This document shows positions 42,704 through 51,429 of a stretch of 64,000 nt of DNA, piece by piece. Source of the stretch: Ottowia testudinis (lineage in GTDB: Bacteria > Pseudomonadota > Gammaproteobacteria > Burkholderiales > Burkholderiaceae_C). The position numbers were made by a program, and so were the translations under genes. Positions within the stretch are counted from its first letter, which is position 1. Each line of letters begins with the position of its first letter. Location of the stretch: positions 3,348,001 through 3,412,000 of the forward strand of contig NZ_CP071796.1 of the NCBI RefSeq assembly GCF_017498525.1. The letters run 5' to 3'. The notes beneath the pieces are model-generated. The model was not told where the DNA came from and made no database searches. It was given only the letters and a program-made list of their open reading frames with translations.

Positions 42704-44238
42704 TCCTTCTGCGTGCAGCGCGGCCACGGCGGCGCTGGGCGCTTTGGTTGAGCGGCTGCCTGCTGGCCGCAGCCGCGCCTTGGGCGCAGGCCGAACCGCT
42801 GTGGCTGGATGATGCCGGCCGCCCGCGCCCCGCCGCACGCGAGGCGGTGCGGTGGCTCACCGACGCCGAGCAGCATGGCCTGCACCCGTCCGACTACGAC
42901 GCCAGCCGCCTGGCCAGCGCCGTAGCCGACGCGGAGCGCGCCGCGCCAGCGCCCGACGCCGCCGCGCAGCTCGACGAATCGCTGACGCGCCAGGTGCTGG
43001 CTTACCTGGGCGCATTGCGCCAGGGCCGCGTCGATCCGGCGCACATCCAGGCGCGCTACGACAGCGCCACGGCGCCGGCGCCCGATCTGGCCGCCGTGCT
43101 GCGCGATGCCGTGGCGCGCGGCCAGCTGCAAGACGCCCAGCGCGCCGCCCTGCCGCCCTGGCCGCAATACGCCGAATTGCAAAAGGCGCTGGTGCACTAC
43201 CGCAGCCTGGGCGAGCACCCCGCCTGGCGCGCGCCCCTGCCCGCGCTGCCCGGAGGCAAGCTGCCCGGCGGTCAGCGTTGGGCGGGCCTGACGGCGCTGG
43301 CCGAGCGCTTGCAGGCGCTGGGCGATCTGCCCGCCGGCAGCGACCATGTCGAACCCTACGACGCCGTTCTGCTGGAGGCGGTCAAGTCCTTTCAGCAGCG
43401 CCACGCCCTGCCCGCCGACGGCGTGCTGGGCAAGGCCACGCTGGATGCCCTGGCGGTGACGCCCGCCGCGCGCACGCAGCAGATCGCCCTGGCCATGGAG
43501 CGCCTGCGCCTGACGCCGTTGCCGGCGGCGGCGCGCTTTGTTACCGTCAACGTGCCCGAATTCATGCTGCGTGCCCACCAGCACGAGGCCGGCAGCGTGC
43601 GCGAAGACCTGCGCATGCGCGTGATCGTCGGCAAGGCGCTGGACACGCGCACGCCGCTGTTCGACGAAGACATGCTGTGGATCGAGTTCAGCCCGTACTG
43701 GAACATCCCGCCCTCCATCGCCCGCAAGGAGACGGTGCCCACGCTGCGCGCCAACCCCGGCTACCTGGCCGCGCAGGGCATGGAATTCGTCGGTGCCAGC
43801 GGTGTCAGCACCGCCGTCACGCCCGAAAACCTGGACGCCGTGCTGGCCGGCCAACTGCGCATCCGCCAGCGGCCGGGCCCGCGCAACGCGCTGGGCGACA
43901 TCAAGTTCATGCTGCCCAACAACCAGAACATCTATCTGCACCACACGCCCTCGCCCGGCCTGTTTGGCCGCACGCGGCGCGACTTCAGCCACGGCTGCGT
44001 GCGCATCGAGGAGCCGGTGGCGCTGGCGCAATGGGTGCTGCACGACCAGCCCGACTGGACCGAAGCGCGCATCCGCCAGTCGATGGGCCGCCCGCGCCCC
44101 GTCACCGCCAAGCTGATCGAGCCGGTGCCGGTGCTGATGCTCTACCAGACGGCCGTCGTGGCCGACGGCAAGCTGCACTTCGTGCCGGATCTGTACGGGC
44201 TGGACAAGCATCTGGCCCAAGCGCTGCGGCAACCGTGA
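42688..44238 (+). CDS. L,D-transpeptidase, YcbB type
   Basis: 516 residues, beginning 16 bases inside gabD. An N-terminal signal (WALWLSGCLLAAAAPWAQA) directs it to the periplasm. A peptidoglycan-binding segment (VKSFQQRHALPADGVLGKAT, about 232-251) precedes the YkuD catalytic domain with LHHTPSPGLFGRTRRDFSHG then CVRIEE; Cys in SHGCVR is the nucleophile. It makes 3-3 cross-links in peptidoglycan. Confidence 0.9.
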   Translation: MHRDLILLRAARPRRRWALWLSGCLLAAAAPWAQAEPLWLDDAGRPRPAAREAVRWLTDAEQHGLHPSDYDASRLASAVADAERAAPAPDAAAQLDESLTRQVLAYLGALRQGRVDPAHIQARYDSATAPAPDLAAVLRDAVARGQLQDAQRAALPPWPQYAELQKALVHYRSLGEHPAWRAPLPALPGGKLPGGQRWAGLTALAERLQALGDLPAGSDHVEPYDAVLLEAVKSFQQRHALPADGVLGKATLDALAVTPAARTQQIALAMERLRLTPLPAAARFVTVNVPEFMLRAHQHEAGSVREDLRMRVIVGKALDTRTPLFDEDMLWIEFSPYWNIPPSIARKETVPTLRANPGYLAAQGMEFVGASGVSTAVTPENLDAVLAGQLRIRQRPGPRNALGDIKFMLPNNQNIYLHHTPSPGLFGRTRRDFSHGCVRIEEPVALAQWVLHDQPDWTEARIRQSMGRPRPVTAKLIEPVPVLMLYQTAVVADGKLHFVPDLYGLDKHLAQALRQP

Positions 44239-44267
44239 GGTAGCGCCCACTGGACTGGCGAATGAAT

Positions 44268-44273
44268 TACAAT
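44268..44273 (+). promoter_or_regulatory. -10 element of the toxin-antitoxin promoter
   Basis: TACAAT, 30 bases before the antitoxin ATG, in a short AT-rich stretch (AATGAATTACAATTGCAT). No good -35 box at 17 bases is seen, so a regulator or an extended contact may help. Partial dyad symmetry around ATTACAATTG could be an antitoxin operator. Confidence 0.4.
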
Positions 44274-44303
44274 TGCATCGCAGTTTCTTTCACCAGAGTA
44301 AGC

Positions 44304-44576
44304 ATGCGAACCGCCACCCTTCCCGCCGTCCGTGTCACGCCCGAAACCCGTTCGTTGATCGAATCGGTGTTGCGCGAGGGCGAAACGCTGTCCACCTTCA
44401 TCGAGCAAGCCGCCGTCGGGCAGGCGCAGTGGCGGCAGGAAGACGATGCTTTTCACGCGCGCGGCCTGGCTGCGGCGGCTCGGCTGGATGCGGGCGGCCC
44501 GTCGTTCACGGCTGATCAGTCGCTGGCGCGTTTGCGCGCCCTGGCGCAGAAGGCGTTTGAAACCAAATCCGCCTGA
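44304..44576 (+). CDS. Antitoxin of the YlcI/YnfO (ParD-like) type
   Basis: 90 residues from the ATG at 44304. MRTATLPAVRVTPETRSLIE and SVLREGETLSTFIEQAAVGQ is a pattern I associate with YlcI/YnfO-family ribbon-helix-helix antitoxins. The C-terminal tail should bind the toxin encoded six bases downstream. Chromosomal, not part of the prophage. Confidence 0.8.
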   Translation: MRTATLPAVRVTPETRSLIESVLREGETLSTFIEQAAVGQAQWRQEDDAFHARGLAAAARLDAGGPSFTADQSLARLRALAQKAFETKSA

Positions 44577-44582
44577 ATCGCC

Positions 44583-44894
44583 GTGCGCAGCTACTGCGTG
44601 AGCGTGTCGCCCGAGGCGCAGGACGACCTGGAACGGCTGTTTGAATTCGCGCTGCACGCCAGCGACGAGGCGTTTGCGCGCCGCGCCATCGACACGATCG
44701 AGACCGCTTTTCAGCTGCTGCAAACCCTGCCCCACAGCTGTCGCAAGGCCGCGGGTGGGGCGCTGGGTTCGGCGCTGCGTGAACTGGTGATTCCCCTGGG
44801 CGGTACGGGCTACGTGGCCCTGTTTCGCATCCTGCCGCCCGATCAGGTGCAGGTGCTGGCCGTCAGGCACCAGCGCGAAAGTGACTATCACTGA
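44583..44894 (+). CDS. ParE/RelE-family toxin
   Basis: 103 residues from a GTG. VSVSPEAQDDLERLFEFALH, RRAIDTIETAFQLLQTLPHS and YVALFRILPPDQVQVLAVRH, then QRESDY, follow the ParE/RelE fold. ParE members poison gyrase, RelE members cut mRNA; the pairing with a ParD-like antitoxin favours ParE. Expressed with the upstream antitoxin. Confidence 0.85.
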   Translation: MRSYCVSVSPEAQDDLERLFEFALHASDEAFARRAIDTIETAFQLLQTLPHSCRKAAGGALGSALRELVIPLGGTGYVALFRILPPDQVQVLAVRHQRESDYH

Positions 44895-44964
44895 AGGCTG
44901 GTGCTTCACCCCCGATGGCGGCACAATCAGCCCCTGCCCCGAATCCCTGTAGTCCCAAAGCCCT

Positions 44965-45516
44965 ATGAAAAACCCCCATCGCCGCCTGTTTCTGGGCCGC
45001 AGCGCGCAGGTGGCCATGGCCGGCGCCTTGTTGCCCGGGGCCGCGCGTGCCTTGGCGCCCACCGCCGCCGCACGCCGCCTGTCGTTCAACCACCTGCACA
45101 CCAACGAGCGCACGGCGCTGGTCTATGCCGTCGGCGGCGACTTCGTGCCCACGGCGCTCGATCGCCTGAACCATTTTCTGCGCGACCACTACACGCAAGA
45201 GGTCGGCCAGATGGACCCCGAGCTGTACCACTTGCTGCACGCCGTGCGGCGCGAGCTGGCGACCGAGCTGCCGTTTCACGTCATCTCCGGCTACCGCAGC
45301 CCGCACACCAACGAAACCCTGCGCACCACGCGTGGCGGCGGCGTGGCCAAGCGCAGCCTGCACATGGACGGCAAAGCCATCGACGTGCGCCTGCCCGGCG
45401 TGGCGCTGACCGATCTGCGCGATGCCGCCATCGCGCTGAAGGCGGGCGGCGTGGGCTACTACGCGCAAGACGATTTCGTGCACATCGACACCGGCCGCGT
45501 GCGCAGTTGGGGTTGA
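44965..45516 (+). CDS. Tat-exported DUF882 / M15-like peptidase (YcbK type)
   Basis: 183 residues. A twin-arginine signal HRRLFLGRSAQVAMAGALLP is followed by SFNHLHTNERTALVYAVGGD and the metal-site motifs ISGYRSPHTNETLR, SLHMDGKAIDVRL and HIDTGRVRSWG. DUF882 proteins are M15-like zinc peptidases thought to act on peptidoglycan in the periplasm. A copy of the dispersed TAGCTGC repeat follows at 45548. Confidence 0.88.
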   Translation: MKNPHRRLFLGRSAQVAMAGALLPGAARALAPTAAARRLSFNHLHTNERTALVYAVGGDFVPTALDRLNHFLRDHYTQEVGQMDPELYHLLHAVRRELATELPFHVISGYRSPHTNETLRTTRGGGVAKRSLHMDGKAIDVRLPGVALTDLRDAAIALKAGGVGYYAQDDFVHIDTGRVRSWG

Positions 45517-45613
45517 TGCGGCGCGCGCGCAGCGCCCGATCACTTCTATTTTGATAGCTGCTTGCGCTGGATTGGCGCGGACAAACGCCGCTTTTCTCGT
45601 TGAAATCGCCGTT

Positions 45614-46939
45614 TCAGGCAGCTGACGGCACGCCCAGCCGCCGCAGCACGCCCCGCGCCGCGCGCACGCCGCTCGCCAGGCAGGCCGTGAGCAGGTAGCC
45701 GCCGGTCGGCGCCTCCCAATCCAGCATTTCGCCGGCGCAGAACACGCCGGGCGCGGTGCGCAGTTCCAGATCATGAGTCAGGGCCGACAGGCGCACGCCG
45801 CCAGCGGTGCTGATCGCCTCGGCCAGCGGGCGCGGCGCGCGCAGCGTGATGGGCAGCGTCTGCAACGCCTGCGCCAGCGCGGCCGCGTCCTTCAATTGTT
45901 CGGGCGTCAGCAGCTCGTGCAGCAGCGCGGTGTGCACTGGCGCCAGCCCCAGCCGGCTTTTGAGGTGTGACGACAGGCTGCGGCTGCCGCGCGGGTGCGA
46001 CACGGCCGTTTGCACGTCGGCCGGCGTGCGGCCGGGCAGCAGGTTGAGCGTGAACGTGGCTTGGCCGGTGCGGGCGATTTCATCGCGCAGCGCGGCGCTG
46101 GCGGCGTAGATCAGGCTGCCTTCGACGCCGGTGGCCGTCAGCACGAATTCGCCGCGCCGCTCGAAGCGCTGGCCCAGGCCGTCGGTGAAGGCGATGGCGA
46201 CGTTTTTCAGCGGCTGGCCGGCGAAGCGCTCGCTGAAAAACGGCGTCCAGCCTGCGCCCGCGCGGCCCGCCACGTCGAAGCCGCAGTTGGCGGGCGCCAG
46301 CGGCGCCACTTCGGCGCCCAGCTGCGTGAGCCACGGCACCCAGGCGCCGTCCGAGCCCAGGCGCGGCCAGCTGGCGCCGCCCAGCGCCAGCAGCACGGTG
46401 GGCGCGTGCACGCTGAGGTGTCCGGACGGGTTTTGAAAGCGCAATGGGCGGCGAGTCGTGGTGGAATCTGCGGCATCAGCTATTGAAACAGTAGCATCAG
46501 ACACATTTTCCCATCCCAGCCAGCGGTGCCGCATGTGAAAGCGCACCGGCGCCGCGCCGGGCGCGGACGGGTGCCGCAGGCGCTGCAGCCAGGCGCGCAG
46601 CAGGGGCGCGGCCTTCATCTCGGTGGGGAACACGCGGCCCGAGCTGCCGACGAAGGTGTCGATGCCGAGCGACGCCGCCCAGTCGCGCGTGGCCTGCGCG
46701 CCAAAGTCCTGCAGCCAGCCGCCAAAGGCGCCGGCCTGTGCGCCGTAGCGGGCGACGAAGGCGTCCAGCGGCTCGGAGTGCGTCAGGTTCAGGCCGCCCT
46801 TGCCCGCCAGCAGAAATTTGCGGCCGACCGAGGGCATGGCGTCGAACACGTCGACCGCGACGCCGACGCGAGACAACACCTCTGCGGCCATCAGGCCGGC
46901 GGGGCCGGCGCCGATGATGAGGGTTTGGGGGGAGTGCAT
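45614..46939 (-). CDS. FAD-dependent flavoprotein of the HI0933/YhiN family (TIGR03862 type)
   Basis: 441 residues. N-terminal FAD site TLIIGAGPAGLMAAEVLSRV, then GRKFLLAGKGGLNLTHSE, and a C-terminal AGEMLDWEAPTGGYLLTACL followed by ASGVRAARGV that closes the FAD site. Substrate unknown. Between about 155 and 170 a Ser/Ala/Asp/Thr-rich loop (VSDATVSIADAADSTTTRRP) is encoded by bases resembling the TAGCT repeat and looks like an in-frame insertion. Confidence 0.85.
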   Translation of the reverse strand: MHSPQTLIIGAGPAGLMAAEVLSRVGVAVDVFDAMPSVGRKFLLAGKGGLNLTHSEPLDAFVARYGAQAGAFGGWLQDFGAQATRDWAASLGIDTFVGSSGRVFPTEMKAAPLLRAWLQRLRHPSAPGAAPVRFHMRHRWLGWENVSDATVSIADAADSTTTRRPLRFQNPSGHLSVHAPTVLLALGGASWPRLGSDGAWVPWLTQLGAEVAPLAPANCGFDVAGRAGAGWTPFFSERFAGQPLKNVAIAFTDGLGQRFERRGEFVLTATGVEGSLIYAASAALRDEIARTGQATFTLNLLPGRTPADVQTAVSHPRGSRSLSSHLKSRLGLAPVHTALLHELLTPEQLKDAAALAQALQTLPITLRAPRPLAEAISTAGGVRLSALTHDLELRTAPGVFCAGEMLDWEAPTGGYLLTACLASGVRAARGVLRRLGVPSAA

Positions 46940-47884
46940 GGGTGGGTGGGTTGTGGGCGGGCAATCGTACTGTGGGTGGGGGGGTCAGCGGTATCGTTTT
47001 TGACGAGTGTCAGGGTGGGGTGTTGGTGGCGCGGCTGGCCGGGATGTGCGCCCGGCGGCGCAGTCCCTTTCTTTCGCTCCGCCAAAAGAAAGGAACCAAA
47101 GAAAAGGCGGCCCCGCTGGCCGTGTCCCTTCGCTTCGCTACGGGCAGCCTGCGATGCTCGGGTATGGGGCGGCGCTGCCGAACTCACTGCGCGCTTGCAG
47201 CGCTCCGTTCAGACAACGGCAGCGAGTCAGAGCACAAAGCGCGCATGCTGCGCTGCGCGCCCGCCCCACGCCCTGCGCTTCTCGGCACGGCCAGAGGGGT
47301 GGGAATACCAAGTCGGGCCATCGCTGCGCTCGGCCTTGCCTTCTCCCTCCCCCGCTGGGGGAGGGTTGGGGTGGGGGCTTGCCGGGTGACGGCGGCGAAC
47401 GCGTTTGGCCCCATCCCTGCCTTCCCCCAACGGGGGAAGGAGGCAATCCAAGGCCCGTCACTCCCGCGCAGGCGGGGATGACAGCCATAAAGGCCGAGCG
47501 AAGCGACGACCGTCCCTCCACTTTCAGGGGCCGAGCGCAGCGATGGCCCGTGCGGCTCCCCCACCCTTCTGGATGCGCCGAGGAGCGCAGCGGGCGGGGT
47601 GCGCGAATGCACCGCAGGATGCATTCGCTTCGTGCTCTGACTCGCTGCGGTTGTTTGAGCGAAGTGAACGCAGTGAACGAAGCGAGTTCCGCAGCGGCAC
47701 CCCGCCCGCGAGCACCGCAGGTTGCCCGCAGCGAAGCGAAGGGACGCAGCCAGCAGGGTCGCCTTTTCTTTGCCTACTTTCTTTTGGCGAAGCAAAAGAA
47801 AGTAGGTCGCCCGCCGGGGCGAATTCCCGGCCAGCAGCGCACCCAACCCCACAACTCACACCACCACCACCCGCCCATCCCCAC
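46940..47884. repeat. Repeat island: about 290-bp inverted arms with other dispersed repeats between
   Basis: No gene is supported in this 945-base stretch. Left arm 47049-47336 and right arm 47530-47821 are imperfect reverse complements; each carries CCAAAAGAAAG...CAAAGAAAAGGCG, CCCTTCGCTTCGCT and GCCATCGCTGCGCTCGGCC. The 193-base spacer holds CCCTCCCCCGCTGGGGGAGG, CTTCCCCCAACGGGGGAAGG and CGTCACTCCCGCGCAGGCGG, which look like known betaproteobacterial REP-type sequences. Long open frames here have biased composition and are repeat artefacts. Confidence 0.85.
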
Positions 47885-50800
47885 TCAAAAACGCCACCAC
47901 CACCCCGTGCCCCGGATGCCCCCCTCCACCGCCGCCCGGTAGCGCCCCATTTGCGCCACCCGCAGCGGATCGCGCTCCGGCCGCGCCGCACTCTTGTAGT
48001 CCAGCACCCACCACGCCTCGCCGCCGTGCGCCCCCGCGCGCCGGCGCACCAGGCGGTCGATGCGCAGGCGCTGGCCCTGGTGCGTCAGTTCGATTTCGTT
48101 GAACGCCTCCAGCACTTCATCACCCGCCCATGCCCAGGCCGCCTCGCCCGCCAAAATGCGGCGCGCCAGCAATTCGGCGCGCGCGGCCTGATCGGCATCG
48201 ACACCAAAGCGCCGCCGCGCCTGCGCCAGCCGCTCGGGCAGCCAGCCGCCCGGCGTGTCGGCAGCGTGCTCCAGCAGCCAGTGCATCGCCTCACCCAGGC
48301 GCGACGACTCGGTGGGTTGATCGTCGGGCACCGACGCGGTCACTACATTTTCGATAGCTGCCGGCGCAGGATCCACCAAGACTCGCGGCAGTTCCAGCAT
48401 ACAAAACACCGCTTCGGCGGCGGCCGGGGCTGTGGCGGGCTCGGCGGGTGCGGGCAAGGGCTCGGCCAGTGCCTCGATGCGCTGCCACCAGCTGCTGGCG
48501 GGCTGGCTGTAGGGCGTGACGCCCGAGAGCACGAGCCGCCCGCGCGCGCGGGTCATGGCCACGTACAGCGCGTTCAGTTCCTCGCGCGCCTGCGCGGCGG
48601 CCTCTTGCGCGGCCAGGCCGGCCACGCCGGGCGGCGGCGCGCTTTCGCTGGCCAGAAACACGAGCTGCATCGGCACCGGTTCGCCGCCGGGCCAGTCGAT
48701 CAGCACGGCGGGGCCGCCGCCGCGCGGGGCGGCGCTGGCGGCGTCGAGCAGCAGCACCTCGTCGGCCTCCAGCCCCTTGGCACCGTGCACCGTGAGCAGT
48801 TGCACCGCCTCGGGCGCGGCGTGGCGCGGTGCGGGCAGGCGCTGGCGGCGCAGCGCGCGCAGCCACTGGTACGCGGTCAAAAAGCGCCCGCCCTGCACGC
48901 GCAACGCGGCGGCCAGCAGCGCGCGCAGCTGCGCCACCACCTGCGCGCGTTCAGGCGCGGGCGCGGCAGCGGCAAAGCGTGCCAGCACGTCGCGGTGGCT
49001 GTAGATGGCTTGCAGCGCGTCGTGCGGCGGCAGGGTCAGCAGCCACTGGCGGTATTGCATCAAATCGGCCGCCAGCGCTTGTCCGTCCAGCGTGAGCAGC
49101 TCTGTTTTTGATAGTACATCGAGCCAGGCGGGAGGGGTACGGCGGGGCGGCGGTGGCGCATCGGGCGGGGGCAGCCCCTCACTCCGGCCCTCTCCCCAGA
49201 GGGGCGAGGGAGTGTGGGCACGCACGGCGAGGGCGATGTGCACCAGGTCGTCGTCACCCAAGCCAAACAGCGGGCTTTTCAGCGCCCGCGCCAGCGCCAG
49301 ATCGTGCCCCGGCGAGATGAGCGCATCGACCAGCGCCAGCACGTCTTGCACCGCCGGCTGCTCGCCCAGCAGCTGCTGCTCGGGCTGCTCGCAGGCGATG
49401 CCCAGCTGGCGCAGCTCGGCCTGCAGCTCGCCCAGCGGCTGGCGCTTGCGGGCCAGCACCATCAGGCGGCGCGGCGGCACGCCGGCGGCGATGCGGCTGG
49501 CGATCCAGCGCGCGGCCTGGCGGCATTCCAGCGTGCGCAGGCTGTCTTCGATCAGCACGCGCGGGGTGGTCAGGCTGTCGCGCCAGGCGGGCTCGTCGCC
49601 GCCGTCCGCGGTCGCGCGCTCGGGCCGCGGGATGAGCGGCAGCGCGCCGATGTGGCCGTGCGCGGCCGATTCGGTGCTGTGGGCGCGGTAGCCGCTGAAT
49701 TCGTCGGCGGCCTGCGCGGCCAGCATCACCGCGTTGACGGCGCCCAGCACCTCGGGCGCGTTGCGGTGCGTGTGGTCACAGGCCAGGCGGTCGCCGTCCA
49801 GCGCGTGCACGATGAAATCCTGCGCGGCGATGAACACTTGCGGGTCGGCGCGGCGAAAGCGGTAAATGCTTTGCTTGGGGTCGCCCACGATGAACACGCT
49901 GGGCGCGCCGGCGCCCCCGCCGGCCCCGGCATACGACGACAGCCACGCATGCAGCGCCTGCCATTGCAGCGGGTTGGTGTCTTGAAACTCGTCGATCAGC
50001 AGGTGGCGGGTGCGCGCGTCCAGCCGCTCTTGCACCCACCCGCTCAAGAACGGATCAGACAGCAGCGTGAGCGCGGCGCGTTCCACATCGTTCATGTCGA
50101 CCCAGCCGCGCTCGCGCTTCAGCTCGGCAAACGAATCGATGAGCGGGCGCGTCAGGCGCGCCAGGCGCTGGTGGTATTGGCGCGCGGCGTGCTGCGCTTC
50201 GGCGGCCAGCACGGTTTCGACTTCGTTTTGCGCGGCGCGCACGTCGCCCGAGGTGTTTTTGCTGAAGGCGCGCGGCTTGCCATCCTTGGTGAACAGGGCG
50301 GCGACCACGCCGTCCCAGTCGCCCGCGTCCAGCGCCGCCTGCAGTTCAGCGCCCTTGGCGGCGAAGGTGCGCGCCAGCGGCGCCAGCGCGCGGGCGGCGT
50401 CTTGCAGCAGTTCGCGGCCGGCAGCAAGTTGCAGCAGCCATTCGGTGGGCTGGGCCACGCCGGCCAGGCGCGGGTAGAGCGCGTCGAACGGCGCCACGGC
50501 TTCGTCGACGTGGCCGGCCGCGTCGGCCAGTTGAAATTCAACGCGCCGTGCCAGCGCGCCTTCGAGCGCGGCGTGGGCGCGATGGCGGCCGAGCGTGTCG
50601 ACCAGCGCGGCGTAGTCGGCGCTCAAGTCCGCATCGCCCGCCACGCGGCGCAGGTAGCGGCGCCACACCTCGGCCACCGCGTCGGCATCGTCTTCGAGAA
50701 GCTCGTAGCTGGACGGCAGACCCAGCTCCTGCAACACCGACAGCGGCGCGCTGCGCAGCAGCGCGGCGAACCAGCTGTGGAAGGTGCGGATCTGCACCGG

Positions 50801-51196
50801 CCGACCGTGGCCGAGCAGGGTTTGATATAAATTTTGTAGCTGCTCGCACTGGTTTGACGCGGACAAGGGGTCGATTCCCCTTGAAATCAACTCGCCGTGC
50901 AGACGTTCGGCCCACTGCGTGGTTGATTCACCAGGACGGGCACAGGCAAAGTCGGCCAGCCATTGCTGCAGGCGCTCGCGCATCTCGCCAGCGGCCTTCT
51001 TGGTGAAGGTGATGGCCAAGATCTCGTGCGGCGCCGCGCCGTCCAGCAGCGCGCGCAGGATGCGCGAGACCAGCATCCACGTCTTGCCCGCGCCCGCGCA
51101 GGCCTCCACCGCCACGCTGCGGCGCGGGTCGCAGGCGATGGCGTAAAAGGCGGCGCGGCTGCACGGGGCGCCGTTGTGTTCGTAGGCGGGGGTCAT
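47885..51196 (-). CDS. AddA-like helicase/nuclease (UvrD superfamily)
   Basis: 1,103 residues from the ATG at 51194-51196. Walker A EACAGAGKTWMLVSRIL, ITFTKKAAGEM, RHLLIDEFQDTNPLQW (Walker B), VGDPKQSIYRFRRAD and LLTVHGAKGLEADEVLLLDA are UvrD motifs. The C-terminus WWVLDYKSAARPERDPLRVA is a PD-(D/E)XK nuclease motif. It should resect double-strand breaks with the partner 234 bases upstream. A copy of the host TAGCTGC repeat lies in frame at 50831-50873 and another short one near 48345. Confidence 0.88.
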   Translation of the reverse strand: MTPAYEHNGAPCSRAAFYAIACDPRRSVAVEACAGAGKTWMLVSRILRALLDGAAPHEILAITFTKKAAGEMRERLQQWLADFACARPGESTTQWAERLHGELISRGIDPLSASNQCEQLQNLYQTLLGHGRPVQIRTFHSWFAALLRSAPLSVLQELGLPSSYELLEDDADAVAEVWRRYLRRVAGDADLSADYAALVDTLGRHRAHAALEGALARRVEFQLADAAGHVDEAVAPFDALYPRLAGVAQPTEWLLQLAAGRELLQDAARALAPLARTFAAKGAELQAALDAGDWDGVVAALFTKDGKPRAFSKNTSGDVRAAQNEVETVLAAEAQHAARQYHQRLARLTRPLIDSFAELKRERGWVDMNDVERAALTLLSDPFLSGWVQERLDARTRHLLIDEFQDTNPLQWQALHAWLSSYAGAGGGAGAPSVFIVGDPKQSIYRFRRADPQVFIAAQDFIVHALDGDRLACDHTHRNAPEVLGAVNAVMLAAQAADEFSGYRAHSTESAAHGHIGALPLIPRPERATADGGDEPAWRDSLTTPRVLIEDSLRTLECRQAARWIASRIAAGVPPRRLMVLARKRQPLGELQAELRQLGIACEQPEQQLLGEQPAVQDVLALVDALISPGHDLALARALKSPLFGLGDDDLVHIALAVRAHTPSPLWGEGRSEGLPPPDAPPPPRRTPPAWLDVLSKTELLTLDGQALAADLMQYRQWLLTLPPHDALQAIYSHRDVLARFAAAAPAPERAQVVAQLRALLAAALRVQGGRFLTAYQWLRALRRQRLPAPRHAAPEAVQLLTVHGAKGLEADEVLLLDAASAAPRGGGPAVLIDWPGGEPVPMQLVFLASESAPPPGVAGLAAQEAAAQAREELNALYVAMTRARGRLVLSGVTPYSQPASSWWQRIEALAEPLPAPAEPATAPAAAEAVFCMLELPRVLVDPAPAAIENVVTASVPDDQPTESSRLGEAMHWLLEHAADTPGGWLPERLAQARRRFGVDADQAARAELLARRILAGEAAWAWAGDEVLEAFNEIELTHQGQRLRIDRLVRRRAGAHGGEAWWVLDYKSAARPERDPLRVAQMGRYRAAVEGGIRGTGWWWRF

Positions 51197-51429
51197 GGGA
51201 TGCGGCCGCCGAAAACCAATACCTTTGAACGCAAAGGGCGCAGAGGTCTCGCAAAAATCGCAAAAAAGAAATTTGCACGACTCACGCAAGAAGGCATCTG
51301 GCAAGACGGCTGGCCTATGGCGAAGCTCTCAACTTCATCCTGATTTGCGTAAGTCCCATATGAATCGGTCTTTTCTGCGCCTTTTGCGCCATCTTTGCGT
51401 TCTTTGCGTTCAAGAAAAGCGCTCATCAC
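51197..51429. repeat. Inverted repeats between the AddA- and AddB-like genes
   Basis: TTTGAACGCAAAGGGCGCAG with TCGCAAAAATCGCAAAAAAG (51214-51262) faces a degenerate complement at about 51368-51418 (CTTTGCGTTCTTTGCGTTCA). The core is the same CGCAAAG element as the middle arms of the cls-gabD repeat. No ORF is supported in this 233-base gap. Confidence 0.65.

Noticed and set aside
47007-47942. Several open frames inside the repeat island
   Set aside because: They follow the inverted repeats, have extreme Pro/Arg/Ser content and lack ribosome sites.
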